NCBI GenBank assembly: GCA_937897005.1
Contig: CALCOQ010000310.1
Coordinates: forward strand, 1 to 5,478
Length of the DNA: 5,478 nt
Direction of reading: 5' to 3'
Origin: an uncultured euryarchaeote
GTDB taxonomy: Archaea > Thermoplasmatota > Poseidoniia > Poseidoniales > Poseidoniaceae
Shown: in pieces, positions 1-5,478 of the stretch
Position numbering within the stretch: position 1 is the first letter of the stretch
How the letters are laid out: each line of letters opens with the position of its first letter
Program-made: the position numbers and the translations under genes
Notes under the pieces: model-generated
Seen by the model: the letters and a program-made list of their open reading frames with translations, nothing else
Told to the model about the DNA's origin: nothing
Databases searched by the model: none

Positions 1-113
1 AAATATCTAGCCCTCAGGGTACAGGTGCCCAAGATACGCAGTCCAATGACGTACTTATTGAAATCAGAGACATACTTCAGCAAATCAATGTGAATCTTTC
101 TAAGCGAGAATAG
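1..113 (+). CDS. 3' end of an unidentified protein (partial at left edge)
   Basis: An open frame enters from the left edge (first complete codon at 3) and stops at TAG 111-113. The 36 visible residues start with a Ser/Gly/Gln-rich stretch (ISSPQGTGAQDTQSND) and end in an amphipathic segment, VLIEIRDILQQINVNLSKRE, with Leu/Ile spaced about every 3-4 residues. That pattern suggests a short C-terminal helix or coiled coil after a flexible linker. The other two plus frames read less like protein. The gene converges on the membrane-protein gene that ends at 229. I do not recognise the family. Similar tails occur on many small regulatory or membrane proteins, so no function is proposed. The main uncertainty is that only the tail is visible. 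Confidence 0.6.
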   Translation, partial: ISSPQGTGAQDTQSNDVLIEIRDILQQINVNLSKRE

Positions 114-143
114 TTGGATTTCACTTGATCTGCGAATGATGAT

Positions 144-166
144 TTTCAAAGGGCCCCCCTTTGAAA
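144..166. terminator. Perfect 10-bp inverted repeat between convergent genes
   Basis: The arm TTTCAAAGGG (144-153) is an exact reverse complement of CCCTTTGAAA (157-166), with a 3-base CCC loop. It lies 30 bases past the plus-strand stop (113) and 62 bases past the minus-strand stop (229). That position and its symmetry would suit a bidirectional terminator or 3'-end RNA hairpin. There is no long T-tract after it on either strand, and archaeal termination usually depends on T-tracts rather than hairpins, so the terminator role is inferred. It could instead be a protein-binding site or a copy of a dispersed palindrome. Confidence 0.5.
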
Positions 167-168
167 CG

Positions 169-190
169 ACGGTATTGTATAAGGTACCGT
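169..190. repeat. Second, smaller inverted repeat in the convergent gap
   Basis: ACGGTA (169-174) pairs exactly with TACCGT (185-190) across a 10-base AT-rich loop. It starts 2 bases after the larger inverted repeat, so the gap could form two consecutive hairpins in RNA from either strand. A 6-bp arm can occur by chance; only its position next to the stronger repeat makes it worth noting. Confidence 0.3.
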
Positions 191-228
191 AGTATAGACG
201 CACAAGGGTCTAGCACCCCCCGTTGGAA

Positions 229-1014
229 TCACTCTTGATCAGGGGTGATGGATGGTCCACTTTCTTGCACTGGCTGTGTTTGTTGGGCCCCTAGAGTTGG
301 AATTTCTTGTCCTGGCATCTGAGTCACCATGACCGCTCCTGTTCCATCCATACTCATGCCCATCGTCAATTCCTCCTTGTCCTTTAGTGTGATAGCGAGA
401 ATTCCGCCGATGATCAGGAAGATTATCCCGCAGCATAATCCACCTATTCCACCTAGAATACCCAAGCCACCTTCAACTACATCTTCAACCACTTCGCCGA
501 TGTTCTGGTCATCATAGGTGACCCAAACAGGAACATTGGAAGTAATGTTGGAGGTTCCATTCATGCAACCATAACAAGCCCGACCTATCTTGATTAATCC
601 ATTATCAAGTGAACTGTCTTCACCTTCCTTGCCAATGCTGCATCCGCTGAATCCCTCACCTACCTCTTCGTAGTATTTATTCTCGGATTCATTGGCTTCA
701 GCGATGCTGCCTGAGAACAGAGTATTTGTCTGTCCATCATGAGAGACAGTGATATTTGCATTCTCACATGCATCGTATCTACCATTTTCATCTTCATCAA
801 CATAATTTCCTTTCATATAGAATGTATAGCCGAGTTCACCTTCACCATCTAGATCGATGATCGTGATGTTTCCCGAAGTGCTGTTCTCAAGTGAGAACGT
901 GGGCTTCCAATCCTCTAATTCACTGAACTTATCAGCACCCATGGCGAACATCACGATTCCAATACCTGTGATGATGACACCAATTCCAAGTAAGACTTTG
1001 GAGGCAATATGCAT
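229..1014 (-). CDS. Two-TM surface protein with small Cys-containing, Ca-loop ectodomain (unknown function)
   Basis: The protein has 261 residues from ATG 1012-1014 to TGA 229-231. An in-frame ATG at 1113 would add 33 residues inside leuS. I prefer 1014 because it places the first TM helix at the N-terminus and avoids a 53-base overlap. Visible order: TM1 about residues 6-26 (KVLLGIGVIITGIGIVMFAM); an acidic ectodomain about 28-180; a Gly-rich TM2 about 182-209 containing a CC pair; and a Met/Gln/Pro-rich tail to 261. The ectodomain has four cysteines (83, 125, 147, 150, the last two as CYGC) and six N-x-S/T sequons (Asn 44, 49, 87, 108, 152, 156). Residues 73-84, DEDENGRYDACE, match the canonical 12-residue EF-hand loop. 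Both ends should be cytoplasmic with the middle outside. The family is not recognised; a surface or envelope role is inferred. It lies 46 bases downstream of leuS. Confidence 0.8.
   Translation of the reverse strand: MHIASKVLLGIGVIITGIGIVMFAMGADKFSELEDWKPTFSLENSTSGNITIIDLDGEGELGYTFYMKGNYVDEDENGRYDACENANITVSHDGQTNTLFSGSIAEANESENKYYEEVGEGFSGCSIGKEGEDSSLDNGLIKIGRACYGCMNGTSNITSNVPVWVTYDDQNIGEVVEDVVEGGLGILGGIGGLCCGIIFLIIGGILAITLKDKEELTMGMSMDGTGAVMVTQMPGQEIPTLGAQQTQPVQESGPSITPDQE
763..798 (-). other. EF-hand-type calcium-binding loop in the two-TM protein
   Basis: The codons give DEDENGRYDACE. Asp at positions 1 and 3, Asn at 5, Gly at 6, Asp at 9 and Glu at 12 all match the EF-hand/dockerin-type loop. 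Position 8 is Tyr where an aliphatic residue is usual, and a Cys sits at 11. There is no obvious flanking pair of E and F helices, so this is more likely an isolated extracellular Ca2+-binding turn than a true EF-hand. Calcium binding is inferred from the pattern only. Confidence 0.5.
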
Positions 1015-1028
1015 GGAACCGTCAGTGG

Positions 1029-1046
1029 ATGATGATATTTCATCAT
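1029..1046. repeat. Perfect 7-bp inverted repeat overlapping the upstream region of the two-TM gene
   Basis: ATGATGA (1029-1035) and TCATCAT (1040-1046) are exact reverse complements around a 4-base loop. The repeat occupies the 46-base gap between the leuS stop (1061) and the next start (1014). On the minus strand its centre, AAATAT (1040-1035), lies 21-26 bases before the ATG, where an archaeal TATA box would sit for a leaderless or nearly leaderless transcript. It could be an operator over the promoter or a hairpin at the 3' end of leuS mRNA. Low sequence complexity (ATG/CAT runs) makes a chance origin possible. Confidence 0.35.
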
Positions 1047-1060
1047 TCCTTTCAATTGAA

Positions 1061-3889
1061 TCAATCGTACAGAAGAGAAGGCTTGAGAGGAAAAGCAGCT
1101 CCTGCCTTGCCACCTACATCTTCACCGCCTCCAGCCTGCCAGCATTCGACTAATTTGACCTCTAATTCCTCTGAGATGAATTCCTTGGCTGAATTGATGA
1201 CAGCAGCCTCATCGATTCCGTTCAGCAACAGACCCTTGTGCAATGGAGACCACTTGAACACCATCGGCATCATTTTCTTACGCCACAGGGTGATGACCTG
1301 TCCGCGCATCTCACCTTCCTGTGCATATGGCTTGGCTTCGATGACTTTCTGGAATTGTTTGATGTCACCACCATCCTGTTGGAAGCGGATACCAGAGACT
1401 GCGAGGTCGACTTTCCAATCATCTGCGGTCTGCAGAACCAATCTGGCAGGAGGGAATTCAAGGTGGCGCATTGCAAGTTGTTTCCTTTCTCTTGCATCAT
1501 CGAGAACCATTCGTAGGAAGGTCTCGGAATCGATGGAATTCTCATCCTGAACAGTCATGTTATCCATACCTTCGTGGATACGCCCTGCAAGGAGGTCATC
1601 GTTGCCCAATTGTTGCCACCATTCCTCGGCAAGGTGAGGTGTAGCGAGTTGTAACATGTGGCTCCAATGGCCCAACAACCATCGCCCGACCTCAGGATTG
1701 CTCCCGCCTCGGCGCTGGTACCAGTTCAGGTCCTTGATCAGGTCGTAATGTGAGATCTCCACCGCTCGCCTCAAGTCATAGATTCCCATCGCTCGGGTCC
1801 ATTCGTGGTAGCGTTGTTTGAGCCGAGCCCGCATCCAATCATCCATGATAGATACCCCTCCATCCCAAGCCAGTACCGAAGAGAGGATATCATGCAATTG
1901 ACAGACCTGCCTATGATTTGCTTCAACAGCAGTATCAGACCAATCCATGCCGGCGGTTGGTTGAGCAGCAAAGAGAATGAACAATCGAACGGAATCAGCC
2001 CCAAATCTGGCAATCATGTCTTCAGGGCTCACGGTATTTCCTAGACTCTTGCTCATTTTGGCACTACGTTCAATAAGTTCACTTCCACAATGAGGGCAAG
2101 GAGCATCACAGTGTTCCACATTCAGAGTGACCGAGCATGAATCACACCATGGAGCGGGTGCATTGACCATTCCTTGACACAACAATGTTTGGAACGGCTC
2201 ATTCGCAGACAACAACCCGAGGTCCCTCAGTGCCTTGGTCCAGAAACGCGCATAGATGAGATGCATCTGAGCGTGTTCGATTCCACCACAATAGAAATCA
2301 ACATTCATCCAATAATCCGCAATGTCCTTGGAGAAGCATTCTGCATCATTAAGTGCGTCAGCAAAACGCATGAAGTACCATGAGGAATCCACGAAGGTAT
2401 CCATGGTGTCCGTCTCTCTTCGAGCATTCTTCCCACAAGAAGGGCAGTCTACTTCACAGAAAGTCGAGGAAGTCTCCAATGGATTCCCGTGTCCACTGAA
2501 TGAGACATCATCGGGTAGTTCAACCGGCAATTGTTCCTCTGGGACTGGAACAGGGCCACAATCAGAACAGTGGATGATTGGAATTGGCGTCCCCCAGTAT
2601 CTTTGACGGGAGATCAACCACGGACGCAACTTCCACTGTATGGTCCCCTTGCCATTGTCTTCGTTTTCCAAGGCATCGATGATGGCACGTATTGCAACTT
2701 CACCATATGTTCCATCGAAACCTTCTCTTCCGGAGTTGACCATCCACCCAAGTCCAGTGAATGCAGCCTTCAATTCCTCATCAGGGTCCTCATCCTCAGA
2801 TGCGAGAAGGACTTTCTTGATGGGAATGTCATATCTCTTAGCGAACTCGAAATCACGTTCATCGTGTGCTGGAACAGCCATCACTGCTCCTGTTCCATAT
2901 GATGCGATGACGAAATTACCTGCCCATATGGGCACCTTACCTCCAGTCAATGGGTGGATTGCATATTTTCCAAGGAAGACACCTTTCTTCTCCTTGAGTA
3001 CCTTCTCACGATCGAAATCACTCATCCGCACAACTTCATCTCTGAGCTCCTTCCATCGAGCCTCATACTCTCCGCCTGAAGCCAGAGTTTCACAGAGTGG
3101 GTGTTCAGGGGCAAGAGTCACGAATGTTGCTCCAAACAAGGTATCAGGACGAGTTGTGAAGACTCGAATCTCTTCATCAGGCATGTCCTCCACACCGAAC
3201 ACTATCTCTGCTCCTTCGGAACGTCCCAACCAATCCTGCTGCAGCAGTTTGACATTCTCAGGGAAGTCTATCTCTTCCAATCCTGATAGAAGCTCCTCTG
3301 CATAATCGGTTATTCTAAGGAACCATTGTGACATGTCTTTCTGCATTACTTCAGAGCCACAACGCCAGCATCTCCCGTTCTTGACCTGCTCATTTGCAAG
3401 AACTGTCACACAGTCAGTACACCAGTTCACTGGTGCATGCTCTCGGTATGCAAGCCCCTTTTCGAGGAATTTGAGGAAAGCCCATTGATTCCATCTATAA
3501 TATCCCGGGTCGTGACTCTTGACTTGACGCTTCCAATCATATGAGAAACCCATGCGTTTGATCTGAGAAGTGATGCTGGTCATGTTTCGTTCAGTGATAT
3601 CTCGAGGATGACCACCTTCAGCGATAGCGGCGTTCTCAGCCGGCATTCCGAATGAATCGAAACCTATGGGATAGATGACATTGAATCCCATTGCACGCTT
3701 GAAACGTGCGACCGCGTCACCTATGCTGTAATTCCGTACATGTCCCATGTGCATCTTGCCACTTGGATATGGATACATCTCTAGACAGTAGAACTTGGGC
3801 TCTTCCGGTTCAGCTTGTGAGTTGAATATCTCAGCCTCATCCCACCGCTTCTGCCAATGCGGCTCCGATACCTCTGGTAGGTAATCCAT
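1061..3889 (-). CDS. leuS: Leucyl-tRNA synthetase, bacterial/haloarchaeal-type core
   Basis: This class Ia synthetase joins leucine to tRNA-Leu using ATP in the cytoplasm, and its CP1 domain hydrolyses mischarged tRNA. It has 942 residues, slightly longer than typical bacterial LeuRS (about 800-880). Landmarks: HIGH motif HMGH 47-50 within HMGHVRNYSIGD, a bacterial-type signature; four-Cys ZN-1 module C157/C160/C174/C177; CP1 editing domain about 224-415 with TTRPDT 245-250 and GTGAVMAVPAHDERD 332-346; RQRYWG 428-433; a second Cys cluster (C441, C444, C478, C482, C485); DTMDTFVDSSWY 494-505; GGIEHA 535-540; KMSKS 611-615; an anticodon-binding helical domain about 645-805; and a C-terminal tRNA-binding extension. 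All catalytic landmarks appear intact. Between GMV (573-575) and KMSKS a CxxC...CxxC segment replaces the usual leucine-specific domain. ATG 3889 is the first standard start codon after the upstream in-frame TGA. The identification is secure. Confidence 0.97.
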   Translation of the reverse strand: MDYLPEVSEPHWQKRWDEAEIFNSQAEPEEPKFYCLEMYPYPSGKMHMGHVRNYSIGDAVARFKRAMGFNVIYPIGFDSFGMPAENAAIAEGGHPRDITERNMTSITSQIKRMGFSYDWKRQVKSHDPGYYRWNQWAFLKFLEKGLAYREHAPVNWCTDCVTVLANEQVKNGRCWRCGSEVMQKDMSQWFLRITDYAEELLSGLEEIDFPENVKLLQQDWLGRSEGAEIVFGVEDMPDEEIRVFTTRPDTLFGATFVTLAPEHPLCETLASGGEYEARWKELRDEVVRMSDFDREKVLKEKKGVFLGKYAIHPLTGGKVPIWAGNFVIASYGTGAVMAVPAHDERDFEFAKRYDIPIKKVLLASEDEDPDEELKAAFTGLGWMVNSGREGFDGTYGEVAIRAIIDALENEDNGKGTIQWKLRPWLISRQRYWGTPIPIIHCSDCGPVPVPEEQLPVELPDDVSFSGHGNPLETSSTFCEVDCPSCGKNARRETDTMDTFVDSSWYFMRFADALNDAECFSKDIADYWMNVDFYCGGIEHAQMHLIYARFWTKALRDLGLLSANEPFQTLLCQGMVNAPAPWCDSCSVTLNVEHCDAPCPHCGSELIERSAKMSKSLGNTVSPEDMIARFGADSVRLFILFAAQPTAGMDWSDTAVEANHRQVCQLHDILSSVLAWDGGVSIMDDWMRARLKQRYHEWTRAMGIYDLRRAVEISHYDLIKDLNWYQRRGGSNPEVGRWLLGHWSHMLQLATPHLAEEWWQQLGNDDLLAGRIHEGMDNMTVQDENSIDSETFLRMVLDDARERKQLAMRHLEFPPARLVLQTADDWKVDLAVSGIRFQQDGGDIKQFQKVIEAKPYAQEGEMRGQVITLWRKKMMPMVFKWSPLHKGLLLNGIDEAAVINSAKEFISEELEVKLVECWQAGGGEDVGGKAGAAFPLKPSLLYD
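2087..2146 (-). other. Four-Cys zinc-ribbon-like insert preceding KMSKS in LeuRS
   Basis: Residues 582-601 contain CDSC (582-585) and CPHC (598-601), with an extra Cys at 594. The KMSKS loop starts ten residues later. In Escherichia coli and Thermus LeuRS this position holds the leucine-specific domain, a mobile insert of roughly 50-60 residues that contacts tRNA. Here only about 35 residues separate GMV from KMSKS, and the spacing of the two CxxC pairs suggests a compact zinc ribbon. Zinc binding and functional replacement are inferred. Confidence 0.6.
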
Positions 3890-3911
3890 GATGATGCGGC
3901 GACAATCGGTG

Positions 3912-3923
3912 TTGATATGAATA
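3912..3923 (-). promoter_or_regulatory. Candidate TATA region upstream of leuS
   Basis: On the minus strand TATTCATATCAA spans positions -34 to -23 relative to the leuS ATG. Archaeal TATA boxes are centred about 25-28 bases before the transcription start, so this box would place the start at or very near the ATG, giving a leaderless mRNA. No purine-rich Shine-Dalgarno sequence lies just before the ATG (the bases there are CGCCGCATCATC), which agrees. The match is loose, so this is a candidate only. Confidence 0.35.
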
Positions 3924-3936
3924 CTACTCAGGAGAG

Positions 3937-3959
3937 CAACAGCACCCCTTCAACTGTTG
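3937..3959. repeat. Inverted repeat in the regulator-leuS gap
   Basis: CAACAG (3937-3942) is an exact reverse complement of CTGTTG (3954-3959), with an 11-base spacer. It lies 16 bases after the stop of the regulator gene (3976) and just upstream of the candidate leuS TATA region. It could be a 3'-end hairpin of the regulator mRNA or a leuS operator. No T-tract follows on the minus strand. The arms are short, so confidence is low. Confidence 0.3.
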
Positions 3960-3975
3960 TGCATCTGATTCATGC

Positions 3976-5478
3976 TCACAGGTCGTTTGATTCGAGAAGG
4001 AAAAGGGCTTCTCTTGTCAACTTGTAGCGGTTGCGAACACCGAACTTCTTTTTCTCCACAAGGCCGAATTTCTGCAATGTCCTGAGATGGTGGCTGACCA
4101 GTTGCTGACTCTTCTCCAAGCGTATGGCAAGGTCAGCCTGAGTGGGATAGGCCCCCATCTGGCCATCACCATCCAAAAGTTTCAGAATCTTGCCCTGTAG
4201 GCTGTTCGGGTCGGGAGACAGAGGAGGAATAGGTAACTCATCTTCAGGGGTGGCCATCGAGATGGTGGATGGATAGAAACGCATCAATCTTCCATCAGGT
4301 CTTCTCCAGATTCTTTCCTCATCCTCCAAGACCTTGATGTGATGCGTCAATTGCCCGTTACTCATCTGTAATGCGCCGAGCAAGGCGCGGAAGTGGCAGC
4401 CCGGATTTGCAGTCAAATAACCCATCAGGCGTCCACGTTGGAACTTACCATCATTGGTTTCGTGGGTGCGTCCAATCAATCCCATCAGACTGAGACCGAT
4501 ACCGGTCAGTGGTAAACGTATTCCTTCGTGTGTGGTGATGAAAGCGATAAGCATTGCAGTTATGCTGACTGCAGCAATACCGGTAAGCACTGTTCCCCCA
4601 TACTCTTCGACGACACCGTTCAAATTCTCCTCAGGCGCTTGTTCAATAGATTCCGAGACCTCGGATTGAATAGTATATTCATCGACTATCTCAAGTAAGA
4701 TGAATGAGGTCTGGTATTGTGAACAACTTGGGTGGCTTTCTTCGATGAGTACCATGCTGTAATTTCCAGCGTTCACTACTTCAGGTTGCCATTGTAGACC
4801 GACAGCGGTAGAATCAGCCAGAACGCTCTCTCTACCCAGGAAATCTGTGAACAACCAGCAACCGCCTACCTCGGTGGTTACATACTGCCATTGCCCATGC
4901 ACAATCGTTCCCTTCAACTCTTCAGGACTCTCTTCCTCAATTTCTTCATCTGGAACATCATCGACCACCTCTTCAACGGATAATGGCCAATCGATGACCA
5001 CCTCGCCACTGCTCGATGGCCAGGAGTTGGTACTCACTTCAATCCTGTAGCGGCCGTCGTTCAATGCTGTTTGATCCATCGCTGTCATATCCAAGAACAA
5101 CTCATCAAGGGTTATCGTTTGTTGTGAATTCAAGCGGATTCGAGAGCCAGCATCTTCACCACATGATTGAATTAATTGTGAAACTGGCCATCCTGTACTT
5201 TCATCATAAAGATTGACCGTTAGACGGCATGGTTGAGACCAGCGGAGGTCGTTTACATCCAAACTTTGGAGGGTCACTTCAAATCCAATGGAATTTTCAC
5301 CTGTCTCTGAGATTGAATCAATGCTGACATCCATGTTCATCTCATCTCCACAATCGGTTGAATCTCCATTGCTGATGAAATCAAATTCAGAATATCCTCT
5401 GACATCGAATTCCACCACATCGACAATCATTCGATAGGTCCCCGTCTCGATCTCACACCCATCTCGATCATAGAAGTT
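3976..5478 (-). CDS. Membrane-tethered regulator: extracellular beta domains, TM region, two wHTH domains (5' end outside window)
   Basis: The frame ends at TGA 3976-3978 and stays open to the right edge. An ATG at 5430 exists, but 16 in-frame codons precede it without a stop (NFYDRDGCEIETGTYR), they read as domain sequence, and there is no signal peptide at 5430, so the true start is probably outside. Numbered from the 5430 Met: a beta-rich, Ig-like region about 33-152 (C68, C90); an acidic linker 152-172; a second beta-rich domain about 173-255 (C191, C236); a TM helix about 279-299; a weaker hydrophobic segment 303-320; wHTH 1 about 331-387 (RGRLMGYLTANPGCHFRALL, SNGQLTHHIKVLEDE); and wHTH 2 about 408-482 (QADLAIRLEKSQQLVSHHL). 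The ...GYLTANPGxHFxxL...HHIKVLE pattern resembles known archaeal membrane-bound double-wHTH (ArsR/MarR-like) proteins. It probably senses an external signal and binds DNA directly; ligand and target are unknown. leuS follows after 86 bases. Confidence 0.85.
   Translation of the reverse strand, partial: NFYDRDGCEIETGTYRMIVDVVEFDVRGYSEFDFISNGDSTDCGDEMNMDVSIDSISETGENSIGFEVTLQSLDVNDLRWSQPCRLTVNLYDESTGWPVSQLIQSCGEDAGSRIRLNSQQTITLDELFLDMTAMDQTALNDGRYRIEVSTNSWPSSSGEVVIDWPLSVEEVVDDVPDEEIEEESPEELKGTIVHGQWQYVTTEVGGCWLFTDFLGRESVLADSTAVGLQWQPEVVNAGNYSMVLIEESHPSCSQYQTSFILLEIVDEYTIQSEVSESIEQAPEENLNGVVEEYGGTVLTGIAAVSITAMLIAFITTHEGIRLPLTGIGLSLMGLIGRTHETNDGKFQRGRLMGYLTANPGCHFRALLGALQMSNGQLTHHIKVLEDEERIWRRPDGRLMRFYPSTISMATPEDELPIPPLSPDPNSLQGKILKLLDGDGQMGAYPTQADLAIRLEKSQQLVSHHLRTLQKFGLVEKKKFGVRNRYKLTREALFLLESNDL

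Noticed and set aside
214..247. CACCCC (214-219) pairing with GGGGTG (242-247) around the stop codon of the two-TM gene
   Set aside because: Six-base arms across a 22-base spacer, partly inside coding sequence, with no further pairing. It is too weak to call a structure.
1015..1113. The longer version of the two-TM protein starting at 1113
   Set aside because: It would overlap leuS by 53 bases and put an extra 33 residues before the natural TM1. The ATG at 1014 gives a normal N-terminal membrane anchor with an AT-rich box upstream.
1029..1550. A 173-codon plus-strand open frame over the leuS 3' end
   Set aside because: It is antisense to the LeuRS C-terminal domain, has no recognisable motif, and its start falls inside the inverted repeat. 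It is judged a shadow frame.
2640..3305. A 221-codon open frame on the plus strand, antisense to leuS
   Set aside because: It lies wholly within the conserved leuS coding sequence. Its translation is Ser/Pro-rich low-complexity sequence with no domain, typical of the reverse strand of a real gene.
3963..3975. Short GCAT...ATGC inverted repeat just after the regulator stop codon
   Set aside because: Four-base arms are expected by chance, and there is no T-tract or other supporting signal.
1..5478. Mobile elements, CRISPR arrays, tRNA or rRNA genes
   Set aside because: I saw no transposase or integrase motifs, no regularly spaced direct repeats, and no cloverleaf or rRNA-like segments on either strand.

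Overview
The window looks like a piece of a planktonic archaeal genome, most likely a Marine Group II-type euryarchaeon (Poseidoniales) or a close relative. This is inferred from gene content and style, not from a marker gene. The clues are a membrane-anchored protein ending in two winged-helix DNA-binding domains of an archaeal type, acidic ectodomains rich in N-glycosylation sequons, AT-rich boxes about 20-35 bases before start codons with no clear Shine-Dalgarno sequence, and a leucyl-tRNA synthetase with a bacterial/haloarchaeal-type core and an archaeal-looking C-terminus.

Layout, left to right. Bases 1-113 hold the last codons of a plus-strand gene with a helical C-terminal tail. Bases 114-228 are a gap between convergent genes and contain a perfect 10-bp inverted repeat (144-166) and a smaller one (169-190). 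Three genes then lie on the minus strand: a two-TM surface protein of unknown function (229-1014), leucyl-tRNA synthetase leuS (1061-3889), and a membrane-tethered regulator with two wHTH domains (3976 to beyond the right edge). In transcription order this is regulator, leuS, then the membrane protein, with gaps of 86 and 46 bases. Each gap has an AT-rich promoter candidate and an inverted repeat, so the three genes may be separate transcription units rather than one operon.

No functional link between the genes is evident. leuS is housekeeping: it charges tRNA-Leu and edits mischarged product. The regulator appears to join an extracellular beta-rich sensor region to cytoplasmic DNA-binding domains. 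The two-TM protein exposes a small Cys-containing domain with a perfect EF-hand-type loop. I saw no tRNA, rRNA, CRISPR array, transposase or integrase. The most unusual points are a four-cysteine, zinc-ribbon-like module just before KMSKS in LeuRS where the leucine-specific domain normally sits, and the architecture of the two membrane proteins. I found no evidence of a new multi-gene system.
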